DNA of 64,000 nucleotides from MFD04580-c1 sp963702995 (GTDB lineage Bacteria > Planctomycetota > Phycisphaerae > Tepidisphaerales > Tepidisphaeraceae): positions 4,340,001 to 4,404,000 of the forward strand of contig OY969783.1 in assembly GCA_963702995.1 (NCBI GenBank). The letters are read 5' to 3'. Position numbers and translations under genes: made by a program. The notes below the pieces were generated by a model. The model ran no database searches. It saw only the letters and a list, made by a program, of their open reading frames with translations, and was not told where the DNA came from. Positions 19,760-29,377 of the stretch are shown here, piece after piece; positions within the stretch are counted from its first letter, which is position 1; every line of letters begins with the position of its first letter.

Positions 19760-20617
19760 TCACGGCGGTGTCGGGGCGGCCCCGCCGGGCGCGGCGGCCC
19801 GCGGCCGCTTCTTCCATCCGATCCAGTGTCGGAACATCCGATAATAGACCATCCCAAAATGGAAGAACGGGTTCCACAGCGGCGCGACGAGGCGGGGGAC
19901 GGCATACGTCGCGGCGCAGGTGGTAAAGATCCGGCGCACCGAGCGGTGCTTCCGGACGACCCTGGCCAACGCCTTGAAATACACGAGGCCAATCGTGCCC
20001 AGCGACAGATGCAGGACAGGGATCGGAAGGACGTACGCGGTGAGCCCCAGGGACCGGACGGTCAGACTGTAATCGACGCCGTAGAGGTGCCAGTCGTTGC
20101 AGGCCTTCTCGTCGAACGTGCAGCGGGCGAAGACGGTTGCGGGGATGATCAGCAGCAGTTCGTCGAGCGTTTGTACGGGCGTCGGGCCGGTCACGGGCGT
20201 GAAGCCGGGCACCGGCTTTCCCGGCCAGTCGCCGCCGAGGACCGCGCCGTGCCCGACGCCCCATTTCCAGTCGGGGCCGCATTCGGCCATTCCGATCGGG
20301 CCGGCGATACCGACGTCAGGCAGCTTGTCCATCGCGGCCGCCGCGTCGGCCAGCGCGGTCGGCGAGAGCAGGGCGACATCTTGGTGGATGAAAGCGAGAT
20401 GCTTGCCTCGCGCGCCGCGAGCGCCCGCGTTGAGCGCGGCGGCCGCGGATGGATGCCGCTCGATCGCATTGTCCACCAGGCGAAGCTCGTACGACGCGGT
20501 CTGCTTCTCCAGGCTCGGAAGGAGGAACCGTTCGAGCGTCGCGCGGTCGTTGGTCACGCAGACGATGGTAAATGTCGGTGCGTCCACGGCGGGAGTCTGT
20601 TGCGTTCGGCTATCCAT
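19760..20617 (-). CDS. Glycosyltransferase family 2 protein
   Basis: This 285-residue protein begins with the GT-A nucleotide-binding strand FTIVCVTNDRATLERFLLPS. It has the donor-site region LAFIHQDVALL, where the Asp stands in place of the usual DxD, then GIAGPIGM and a C-terminal LYGVDYSLTVRSLGLTAYVLPIPVLHLSLG segment typical of GT2 enzymes with a membrane-proximal tail. It would transfer a sugar to a growing surface glycan. Its neighbour on the same strand is the TPR-glycosyltransferase gene, 25 bp away, so the two are probably one transcript. Confidence 0.8.
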   Translation of the reverse strand: MDSRTQQTPAVDAPTFTIVCVTNDRATLERFLLPSLEKQTASYELRLVDNAIERHPSAAAALNAGARGARGKHLAFIHQDVALLSPTALADAAAAMDKLPDVGIAGPIGMAECGPDWKWGVGHGAVLGGDWPGKPVPGFTPVTGPTPVQTLDELLLIIPATVFARCTFDEKACNDWHLYGVDYSLTVRSLGLTAYVLPIPVLHLSLGTIGLVYFKALARVVRKHRSVRRIFTTCAATYAVPRLVAPLWNPFFHFGMVYYRMFRHWIGWKKRPRAAAPGGAAPTPP

Positions 20618-20642
20618 ACGCGGATCAATCTCGACGAATCGT

Positions 20643-22280
20643 TCAAGAAATCGCGACCGCGGGGTGCCGAGCCCGCTGACCGAGAAGCTCGAGGCACCGG
20701 TTCACGACGACGTCCCAGTCCATGTCGCCGGGGTGGGGGATCGGCGTGACGGTCTCGTACCAGACACTTTCGGCGCCGGACGGCCCCCATCGCCATTCCA
20801 CCGCACAATGGGAGAGCAGCAATGTCGGCACCCCCAGGCCGCCCGCCAGGTGAACCGGGCCGGAGTCCAACGTCACCAGCAAGTCGATCCCCCGCATCAG
20901 CCCCGCAAGTTCGAGCAAGTCCGTCATCGCGGGGAACTGGATCCCCGGCGCCGCGGACCTCAGGGCCGAGCGTTCGTCCTCTCGCGCCATATTGCAGGCC
21001 AACCCAGTCGATTCGTCCCGCATGCCTCGACCGACCGACAAGGTCTACGAACGAAGCGAACGGAGGCAATCGAAGGCCATCGTGAAGCCTCGGCGCCCGC
21101 GCCATACCAGCCCGACCCGTAGCGGCCGACCATCGACCGGCGGGGCCGCCGCACTGCCCGGCGGGAACGCCAGATACCCCGAACGGGGCTCAAAATGACC
21201 GATCTGGAGCAGCGCCGGAAGCTGTGTACTAGGGCAATGAAGGTCGGCGCCCCCGTCGGCCGCGTCCACCATGACGGACACGAACGGGAAGCTGGCCTCG
21301 AACAGGCGGCGAAGGGGGCGAAGCACGTCGCATTGCAGCAACGCGTCCGGGTAGCGCTGCCGTAGCGGGATCAGGAAGCGGGAGAACTGCATCGCATCCC
21401 CCAGGCCGTACTCGAAATAGATACGCAGGGAATGTTGGCCCAGAGGTTCACCCGACCAGACGGGGATTTTTCTCGACCTGGGGTGTGCGCCGGCTTTCGC
21501 CTCGTACCGCGCGAAATCGCGCAGGCCGTCGAAGAGCTGTCCAACCCGGATCAGGTGATAGGCGCGCAGAAGCCATGCGCTGCTGTTGGACGGGCTTCTG
21601 TTACAGGCCAAATCATACGCCGCACGCGCGGGCGGCATTTCACCCAGCGAAGTGTGCGCGTTGGCGCGAAGTAGAACGAGCGGGATGGATGCCTGGTCGA
21701 TGGGGATCGCGTCCAGGAGCGATACCGCCTGGCGGAACCGGCCGGCGTCGTACATCGCCCGCGCGACGAGGTACAGGGACCGCTCGACCACCCCGTCCCG
21801 CGTTTGTTGCCCGATGTTCGCCTCGAACCACGATGCGGCTTCGTCAAGACGGCCAAGCCCCGCTAGCGCCTGCAGGTGGCAGGCCCCCTCCAATCCGGTC
21901 AAGCTTTGTCCACGGTGGAGCCGAGCCTCGCAGGCGCCTGCGACTTTCCCCCAGTCGGAGAGGAATGATGCGACGAGAATGGCGCGGTCGCTCGACCGAA
22001 CCTTCTCGGCCGCGTTTTCGATCGCGGGCATCGACTCCGAACGCGTGGACCAATGACGCGCGATCGCAACATCGGACGCGCCAGGCGTTCGCACCGCGAG
22101 GACCTTCGCGAGCCGAAGCACGTTTCGCTCGACGCGTTTCACCAGTGCCGAAGGGGACCGCACGCCGAGGCGCTCGAGCCGGGCCTTGACCGCAAACTGG
22201 AAGCGTCGATACGGGTTTGACAATGAAATGCTCGATAGCCGCGTGGCACAGGGGCCACCTGGAGAGGGGCACGCTTCCAT
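20643..22280 (-). CDS. TPR-repeat protein with a GT9/GT41-like glycosyltransferase domain (frameshifted)
   Basis: A protein of about 545 residues. The N-terminal half contains tetratricopeptide-like helices (LEGACHLQALAGLGRLDEAA, LYLVARAMYDAGRFRQAVSL, LVLLRANAHTSLGEMPPARA). The C-terminal half has IYFEYGLGDAMQFSRFLIPL and LVTLDSGPVHLAGGLGVPTL, the heptosyltransferase/O-GlcNAc-transferase-type nucleotide-sugar site. The frame changes twice, near 21055 and 20995; joining gives SFVDLVGRSRHAGRIDWVGL followed by QYGAREDERSALRS. Such TPR-GT proteins modify surface proteins or polysaccharides. The start at 22280 gives MEACPSPGG; upstream frame extension overlaps the divergent GT2 gene and is unlikely. 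Confidence 0.7.
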
Positions 22281-22538
22281 CGGACCAGAAAGGGCTATCC
22301 TGAAGCGTCGATGGGTTATAACGGAGGCCGGTCGCGGGTCAAGCGGCCGGCCGATCTGGACGATTGACTGTGGCGCGCGGACTGCGACCGGCGGTCGGTT
22401 GACTCGGGTCGGGCGCCTGATGAACATGCTCCCGCGGCCGCTAAGACCAGATGTGCGGCCTCTTTGCGGGCGCCGCGCAACGCGGCGAGGCCGCCCGGCG
22501 TTCGTCGCTCGGCGCTGTTCCCCTACACGGACGTCTCG

Positions 22539-23494
22539 ATGCCCCCACCGCCCGTGGCCTCTGTTGTCATCCCGACCTATAACCAGCCGGCTCTGCTCCT
22601 GGAGACGCTCGATACGGTGATGGCGCAGACGTTTGCGGACCTGGAAGTGGTCGTCATCGACGATGGCAGCACGGATGACACGGCCGCCCGCGTAAGAGAA
22701 TACGCGGCCCGACACGATCGGCCGATCCGGCTCGTCACCCAGCCCAACGGCGGCATCGGGGCGGCGCGGAACCGCGGGATCGACGAGGCAACGGGGCGGT
22801 ACGTCGCGCTGCTGGATCATGACGACCTCTGGATGCCGCGCAAGCTTGAGGAGCAGGTTGGGTTCATGGAGGCCCGTCCGCGGTGTGTCGCGACGTCCAC
22901 GCTGTGGGCTTCGACGCTGACGCCGGATCACCCGGAGTTTGACCCGGCCCGGATCTGCGACGCCGACGGCATCATTCCGCGCCCCTCCGGGCGCTGGCCG
23001 AAGGCAACCAGTTCCTTCATTCTTCGAGCCTGATGTTCCGCCGTGAAATGGCCGCCGGCGCGAGATGTGCCGAGGTGCGCGGCGCGATCGAGGACGCGCC
23101 GTTCTTCGTCAAGCTCTTCGCCCGCGGGGAGGTGGGGATCGCCGGCAACGACGTCCTGCTGCGCTATCGTCACCATGCGAACAACTTTTCGCGGGACGCG
23201 AGGTTCTTCTCCAACGGCATCCGGCTGCTGCGGCGGATGGATCGGGCAGGCGAGTTCGCGGGCCTGACAGCGACGCAACAAGAGGACAAGCGAGCTTATT
23301 TCGCGTTCATCGCGCATCTGGCAATCGCCCGGCATTTTGGCGCAGGCGAACGGGCCCTGGCGATGCGGACGTATGTTCGCGAATGGCCGTCACTGGTTCG
23401 TTTCGGTCGATGGCGTATTGTGGCGGCCGCACCGCTTATGGCGGTCGCCCCCCGGCGGCTGATTCAGCGCCGGTGGGCGCCCCACCCCGGATGA
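22539..23494 (+). CDS. Glycosyltransferase family 2 protein (frameshifted)
   Basis: The protein has about 318 residues. It starts with ASVVIPTYNQPALLLETLDT, contains VVVIDDGSTDDTAARV, GGIGAARNRGIDEATGRYVA and LLDHDDLWMP (the DxD donor motif), and ends with a helical tail. The frame breaks near 22985 in a CCCC run; adding one C gives PRPLRALAEGNQFLHSSSLM and links the catalytic half (22539-23033) to the tail (23033-23494). It is a classic inverting GT-A enzyme for surface polysaccharide. It is followed after 61 bp by the GT4-type gene. Confidence 0.8.
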
Positions 23495-23555
23495 CGCGTG
23501 CCCGACGGGGCTTCCACGAGCCGTTGCGACATCCTTTGAGGACCCAGGTCGCGCG

Positions 23556-24856
23556 ATGCAAGCACCTCCAAGCACCCCACCCCGCACGGTCGGCTGGCTC
23601 ATCCAGGGGGACGAGCGATACGGGGTTCGCCAGGCGACCCTGTCGCTGGCGCTGGGCATTCGCGATGCGGGATGGGCGGCCGAGATTTACACATTGAGCG
23701 ATGGGCCACTCGCCGCCGAGTGCGAGCAGCAAGGTCTCCCGGTCATCCGTCTGGGCCTGACGCCACGCCCGATTATTCGGGCGGTTTGGTTCGGAAGACG
23801 ATCGGGATGCTCAGGCTCCGCCAATTCAGCCGCCACGCGACGGACTTGCTGACCGAAGCGGCTCGAAGCCGGAAGCGGCCGACGGCGGGCATCGACGTAT
23901 TTCAGGTGCTCCTGCCCAACCTGATCTCGATCGCCGGCACGGCCGCCCGTCGCCTGCGGGCCGATTGCTTCTGGGAGATGCCGAACATCCTCAGCAATCG
24001 CATCCCGTTCGACATCAACCGCCGGGTATATCAATGGCAACTGGCGCGCAGCGGCATTCACGTTCTGGCCAACAGCCGCTACTCCGCCAGTTCGCTCGGT
24101 GACGGCCCGGTCAAGCCGAGCGTGCTCTACCTCGGGGTCGATTCGCGCCGCTTTGACCCCGCGCGGTTCTTGGCAAGGCCGCTCGGCGACGGGCCAGCGG
24201 AGCAGCCGAGCCCGGCACTATCGCCAGTCGCACGAGCCGAGCTGAGGGTCCCGGCCGATGCGACGGTTTTTGCCTTATTCGCACGCGTTCACCCCGTTAA
24301 AGGGCAAGACCGGGTCATGGAAGCCGTCGCGGCCTTGGCGAACGAGGCGGCGGCGGGGGACGCCGGCGGCCCGATCCACGTGCTGATGGTGGGCGGGCCG
24401 GACGACCTGGGCTTTGCCGCGCGGGTGAAACAGATCGCGGCGGCCGCCGGTCGAAGCGAGCGCCTTCATTTCCTCGACCGCGTCCCCGACCCCGAGCGCT
24501 ATTACCCTGCGATCGACATCGCCGTGAACTGGAATATCGGTCCTGAGCCGTACGGCCTGTCGGTGATCGAAGCGATGATGATGGCCAAGCCGGTGCTGGT
24601 CCATGCGGCCGGGGGGCCGGCGGAGACCGTGCTGGACGGCCGCACGGGGTGGCACGTCGGCGACGCATCGGTCGCATCGCTGGTCGGCGGAATGCGGCGG
24701 GCCCTGGCCGACCGAGACCGTTGGCCCCAGATGGGCCTTGCCGCCCGAGCCCACGCCGTGAGCCACTTCTCCGTCGAACGGCACGTCGCCAGCTATCGGC
24801 AGTTCGTTGACGGGGCTCGGGAGGCTCGAATGCATGGTAAAGTACGCCCGACCTGA
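23556..24856 (+). CDS. Glycosyltransferase family 4/GT-B protein (frameshifted)
   Basis: A GT-B enzyme of about 433 residues. The N-terminal domain begins VGWLIQGDERYGVRQATLSL. The C-terminal domain carries VFALFARVHPVKGQDRVMEA, the donor-binding GPEPYGLSVIEAMMMAKPVL with the E-x7-E motif, and AGGPAETVLDG. The two frames (23556 to about 23795 and then to 24856) meet near 23790 at GRKTIGMLRLRQF, where one base is lost or gained. It is probably part of the same glycan operon as the preceding GT2. Confidence 0.8.
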
Positions 24857-25146
24857 CGCTGGCGAGGCCGGGGCGCGCCGCAGGAAGCGACGACAAAGGG
24901 CCCGCTCAAGGTGGGGATTCATGCGGCAGCGCTGGGGGCCCGATAGACCATCTGATGCGGCCTCGCGGCACTTGGCCCGCTCCGGCCCTCAACCGCAGGC
25001 TTTCCCCGTCCCCGCAACTGGGCACCTGGGACATTCGGGCCGGAACCGCTCTGAACTCCTGGCAGGCCCCGGTCGTCTTAACGGGTACGGAGACCGCTCG
25101 CGGCTCCGCTTAATGCATCGCCGCCAGCGACCTGGCAAACCCCAGT

Positions 25147-26614
25147 ATGAACGATTCAAACAATATCAATAGCGTCAGCGACTACATCCGGTTGCTGTTC
25201 GCAGTCTTAGTGACGCCGGCGGGGATGTTCGGGGTGCTGGTGCTGATCGCCGCCCTGATCGTGACGTTGACTTCGGACCGGCTCCGTTGGTTTTGGCTCG
25301 CGCTGGCCTTGTTCGTCGCCAGCTTCGGATGGAACAGCCTAAGCGTGAACGGCGTGCCGCGAACGCTCATATTCCCGTTCGAGCAGTTGCGGGTGGTAGG
25401 GCGGCCGCTGTCGATCGGCCTGCTCCTGCTGATCGTCGTCTCGAGCATGCGGGCCTCCCGCGGCAACAGGTTCAAGGTGATCGCGGCGGGCGCCACCGCC
25501 TATCTCACACTCCAGCTTTTTCTATCCATGCGGCTGTTCCTTGCCGGAGGCTTCTCGCGCGGTGCGATTGGCGCTGTGACCTACCTGTTGATCTTTGTCG
25601 CGCTCGGTGTGGTGATGCCGCATTGGCTCCAGTCGCCGCGCCAGGCCTATACGCTGCTGAAGTCGGTCCTGGGCGGCGTTGCGCTGGTCATCTTCGGATC
25701 GTTGCTCCAGTACGTGGTGAATAAGGACAGCGCGCTGTTCGGTGGAAGGCTCACCGGCACGACGACAAACCCGCAGGTGCTGGGGGCGATCCTCGCGTTC
25801 TCGCTCCCGTCGGCGTACACGGTTTTGATGAGCTCCGCGGCATCGAAGTCGATGCGGCTGTGGGCAGGCGCGCTGGCCGGCCTAAGCGTGGTCTGCATCG
25901 TCTGGTCTGGCTCCCGGGGCGCGCTGTTAACGGCGGTGCTGGGGCTGCTTGTCTTTTTCCGTCAGCGGTTAGGCCAGCTTACCCTGACGCTTGGCATTGT
26001 GGCGGTGTTCGCCTTTGCCGTCACCCAACTCTTCTCTGAAAGCTTTGGGAACTCGGGCCGGTTCTTTAGCACCCTCGATACGCGATCCGACGTCTGGAGA
26101 GGCCAGTGGGCCGAGTTTACCTCCGCCCCCATCTTCGGGACGGGGAGCGAAGGCACCGGCGAAAGCTCATACCTCGCCGTCGCCGCCGCGCACGGGGTGG
26201 TGGGCCTGGTCTTCCTGGGCACCGCCCTGTGGTTCATGATCAGGGATTGCGTCCGGGCCCTGCGGCGCGCGCCGGGCTGGGGCCCATCGAGCGCTCGCCG
26301 ACGGGGCCGTCGCGACGGTCGCCGAGATCCTGTTCGCTTCTCTCTTCGACGCGCACCTGCTCGGCACTCTAACGACCTCGGTCTTCCTGCTCTACATCAA
26401 CTTCTCTCTCATCGGGATGCTCCTCGACCCCGGGGTGTTCCCGGCGCACGCGCCATGGTCGCAGCTCTTCCAGCCCGGCTGGGGACAGGGGTACGGCCTG
26501 CCCGAAGGGGTCGAAAGTGCGGCCGCCTGGCCTGTCGATCCCAACGACTACGCCGCCGCCTCCTACGCGCAATCCCAGGCCCCGTGGGGCGGCGCCGGCC
26601 GCGATTACCTCTGA
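25147..26614 (+). CDS. O-antigen ligase/polymerase-like integral membrane protein (frameshifted near the end)
   Basis: A polytopic membrane protein of about 489 residues with some ten hydrophobic helices and the Wzy_C-type periplasmic motif region ending TRSDVWRGQWAEFTSAPIFG, then GTGSEGTGESSYLAVAAAHG. These are hallmarks of the O-antigen ligase/polymerase superfamily, which joins or polymerises lipid-linked sugar units at the outer face of the inner membrane. The frame breaks near 26282 in a GGGG run; with one G removed it continues GWAHRALADGAVATVAEILF and FLLYINFSLIGMLLD to a stop at 26612-26614. A hydrophilic Gly/Ala/Tyr-rich tail follows the last helix. It closes the glycan cluster. Confidence 0.8.
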
Positions 26615-26710
26615 TCGAGCGGATCTCCGCGGGTTCCCCCTGACAAACGCGTGCCCCCTGACGGAACCGGTGGGCCACCGCGATCGATGGACACGATCAG
26701 GATCCGGCAA

Positions 26711-27283
26711 TCAGACGAAGAATTCCTTCACGCTCGCCTCGAAGCCCGGCAGGACGTCCTCGCCGCCGATTTTGTCCGCTTCGGAAAGGGCAGTGACCGC
26801 CCCCTGCCCAGAGCCCGGCGGCCGATGGATGCTCACCGTTCGCCGCTGCGGGTTAACCACCCAGACGCGTTTCACTCCCGCGTTGAGGTACTCGGCAATC
26901 TTCTCTTCGACATCGTAGAAGACGTCGCTCGGGGAGATGACTTCGATGGCCAGGTCCGGCGCGATCAGGCAATAGCCGGTGGGCGCACGATCACCGGGCA
27001 AGCGCCCGGCCGCGACAAAGCTGACGTCGGGCTTGCGCACCTTTCGGGGATCGTCAACGAAGCACTGATACCCGGCGTCAGGGCCGAAGAGATGGCCGAG
27101 CCGGCTGCTCCGAAGAAAGAGCCAGATCAGCCCAAGGATTTGACCCGCGACCTTACTCGATTCCATCCCCATGTTTCGTTCCACCAAATGGCCGTCAACA
27201 AGCTCAAATCGGATCGCATCCGGCTGGGTCAGAAGGTCATCAGGCGTGAGCGTCTCGGCGGGAGTCAGAGTGGTCGATGTCAT
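26711..27283 (-). CDS. Uma2-family (DUF820) putative restriction-endonuclease-fold protein
   Basis: A 190-residue protein with the PD-(D/E)XK fold of the Uma2 family. The landmarks are DAIRFELVDGHLVERN (first acidic residue), VRKPDVSFVAAG (PD), LAIEVISPSDVFYDVEEKI (the ExxS version of the active-site strand) and YLNAGVKRVWVVNPQRRTV. Members are abundant in planctomycetes and cyanobacteria; most are uncharacterised, and nuclease activity is inferred only from the fold. It is a single gene convergent with the glycan cluster. Confidence 0.85.
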   Translation of the reverse strand: MTSTTLTPAETLTPDDLLTQPDAIRFELVDGHLVERNMGMESSKVAGQILGLIWLFLRSSRLGHLFGPDAGYQCFVDDPRKVRKPDVSFVAAGRLPGDRAPTGYCLIAPDLAIEVISPSDVFYDVEEKIAEYLNAGVKRVWVVNPQRRTVSIHRPPGSGQGAVTALSEADKIGGEDVLPGFEASVKEFFV

Positions 27284-27471
27284 GACGTTCTCAGTATACC
27301 GCGGGCCAAGCCGCCCGGGCACCCCGTGAGGAGTCGCGGGCAGTTGTACCGCCCCCACTGGCCCGTCGTTGCTTTTACCTTGACGTCGCAATAGGTTAGG
27401 CACCGTCCTCATTGTTGACACTCCCACTGATTTGAATCCAATCTGATCAAAACGCGCGAGAAGGGCAATCG

Positions 27472-28272
27472 ATGTCCACAACGTCCACCGCACCCCCGCA
27501 GGCGCAAACGCAAGCCGCATGGGGCGAAACCTCCCAGTACCGCGACGTACTGGCGAAGTATTGCACGGGCTACGGCGTTGACATCGGCTTTGGAGGCGAC
27601 CCGATCTCCCCCACCGCCATCCGCGTGGACCTGCCGACGCCTTACGTCCACGTGGGCGATTTCCCCGTCCAGCTCGGCGGCGACTGCCGCGATCTATTCT
27701 GGTTTCGCGACGGCGTGCTCGACTTTGTCTATTCCTCGCACGTGCTCGAAGACTTTACGGAAGCCGAAACCGGCCCCGTCATGAAGGAGTGGTCGCGGCT
27801 GCTCCGCCAGGGCGGCCGCCTCATTCTGCTCCTCCCCGACCAACAGCGCTACCTCGCCTACTGCCGCAAGACCAACCAGATCGACCCGGCAACCGGCATC
27901 GTCGGCAACGTGCACCATTCAATCCCGCACTTTTCGATGGAGTACGTCGTCGGCGTGGCCGAACAGCTCGGTCATCTGAAAGTGGTCGCATCCCACCCGG
28001 AGCTTGGCCCCTATTCCTTCGGGCTGGTCCTGGAGAGAACAACTGTCCCCGAAAGCATCGCGGAGGCGGCCGACCTGCGACGCAAATACGACGCGATCGT
28101 CCAGGACCACAACCAACTCAAAGCCAGGGAAACCGAGGTAAGGCTCGCGCGCCTCGAAATCGATCGGCTTCGCGGGCGCTCCCTGGGGCAGCGCCTGAAC
28201 GAGGGCGTCATGTACTACGTCAACGGCTCGGCTCGCGTCCTGCGTCGCAACATGGCGAAGATGCGCCGATAG
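27472..28272 (+). CDS. SAM-dependent methyltransferase with a C-terminal coiled coil
   Basis: This 266-residue protein has a class I methyltransferase-like core: YGVDIGFGGDPISPTAIRVD, where the usual GxGxG glycine loop is altered; LDFVYSSHVLEDFTE, the motif with the catalytic-site turn; and LLRQGGRLILLLPD. After residue 205 it has a heptad-like helix (EAADLRRKYDAIVQDHNQLK) that may mediate oligomerisation. Such small methyltransferases often lie in polysaccharide clusters and may methylate a sugar; the substrate is unknown. It precedes the lactate dehydrogenase gene by about 80 bp. Confidence 0.75.
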   Translation: MSTTSTAPPQAQTQAAWGETSQYRDVLAKYCTGYGVDIGFGGDPISPTAIRVDLPTPYVHVGDFPVQLGGDCRDLFWFRDGVLDFVYSSHVLEDFTEAETGPVMKEWSRLLRQGGRLILLLPDQQRYLAYCRKTNQIDPATGIVGNVHHSIPHFSMEYVVGVAEQLGHLKVVASHPELGPYSFGLVLERTTVPESIAEAADLRRKYDAIVQDHNQLKARETEVRLARLEIDRLRGRSLGQRLNEGVMYYVNGSARVLRRNMAKMRR

Positions 28273-28354
28273 CGGGGTGATCGGATTCTCGGCCTCTCAT
28301 CCGCACCGATTCTCGCGCCCCTCGCCTGGCCGGCACCGGTATCATTCAAGGATC

Positions 28355-29305
28355 ATGACGGAACAGACTCACAAGATCGCCATCGTCGGGGCGGGCGCGG
28401 TCGGGGCGACCATCGCATACGCCTGCATGATCCGGGGCGTGGGCAGGCAGATCGTCCTCTACGACACCAACCGTCAGAAGGTGAACGCCGAGGTGCTCGA
28501 CCTGAACCACGGCCTTCAGTTCGTCCCCATGGCGAGCGTGACCGGGTCGGATGATGTGGCGATCTGCGCGAACGCGGATGTCATCGTCGTCACGGCGGGC
28601 GCGAAGCAGAAGCCGAACCAGGCCCGCATGGACCTGGCCGAGGCGAACGCCGCCATCTGCAAGCGGCTGATCCCGGAGCTGGTCAAGCTGGCCCCCAACG
28701 CCATCCTGCTGATGGTGACCAACCCCGTGGACGTGGTCACCTATCTCGCGCTGAAGATCAGCGGGCTCCCCACGCCGCGCGTGATGGGGAGCGGGACGGT
28801 GCTGGACAGCTCCCGCTTCCGCTACCTGATCGCACAGCGCTGCCGCGTCGCCGTCCAGAACGTCCATGCCTATATCGCCGGCGAGCACGGCGATAGCGAG
28901 ATCCCCCTCTGGAGCAGCGCCACCATCGCGAACATCCCGCTGCACGAATGGGCGGTGATGGGGCACGGGAAGTTCACCGTGCGCGACCGGACCGAGATCT
29001 TTCAGAACGTCAAACAGGCGGCGTCTCAGATCATCGAAGGCAAAGGCGCCACGAATTACGCGATCGGCCTGGCCACCACCCGGATCCTGGAAGCCATCCT
29101 CAACAACGAGGGCCGCATCCTGCCAGTCAGCGCGCTGCTGACCGACTACCGCGGCGTCAGCGACATCTGCCTCTCCGTCCCAAGCATCGTCAGCCGCGCC
29201 GGCGTCGAGACGCCCCTTCCCACCCCCATGAACGAGGCGGAGGAAGCCGGCCTGCGGAACAGCGCGGAGCGAATTCGCGAGGCAGTGAGGGCGCTGGGGT
29301 ATTAG
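28355..29305 (+). CDS. ldh: L-lactate dehydrogenase
   Basis: A 316-residue NAD-dependent dehydrogenase of the lactate/malate family. IAIVGAGAVGATIAYACMI is the dinucleotide loop. VTAGAKQKPNQARMDL has Gln at the specificity position, typical of lactate rather than malate dehydrogenase. LMVTNPVDVVTYLA, LDSSRFRYLIA and the catalytic His in YIAGEHGDSE are all present. It interconverts pyruvate and L-lactate in the cytoplasm. The gene symbol rests on the Gln; a malate dehydrogenase cannot be wholly excluded. No allosteric site can be seen from sequence alone. Confidence 0.88.
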   Translation: MTEQTHKIAIVGAGAVGATIAYACMIRGVGRQIVLYDTNRQKVNAEVLDLNHGLQFVPMASVTGSDDVAICANADVIVVTAGAKQKPNQARMDLAEANAAICKRLIPELVKLAPNAILLMVTNPVDVVTYLALKISGLPTPRVMGSGTVLDSSRFRYLIAQRCRVAVQNVHAYIAGEHGDSEIPLWSSATIANIPLHEWAVMGHGKFTVRDRTEIFQNVKQAASQIIEGKGATNYAIGLATTRILEAILNNEGRILPVSALLTDYRGVSDICLSVPSIVSRAGVETPLPTPMNEAEEAGLRNSAERIREAVRALGY

Positions 29306-29377
29306 TGAGCTCTTATAGCTTGTTAATCAGCTCTGCGGCAAAGCAGCCCTGTCGGCTGGAACGGTGAAACACCCAGC

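Noticed and set aside
24857..25146. A possible riboswitch before the O-antigen-ligase-like gene.
   Set aside because: I looked for conserved cobalamin, SAM and TPP riboswitch cores and saw none.
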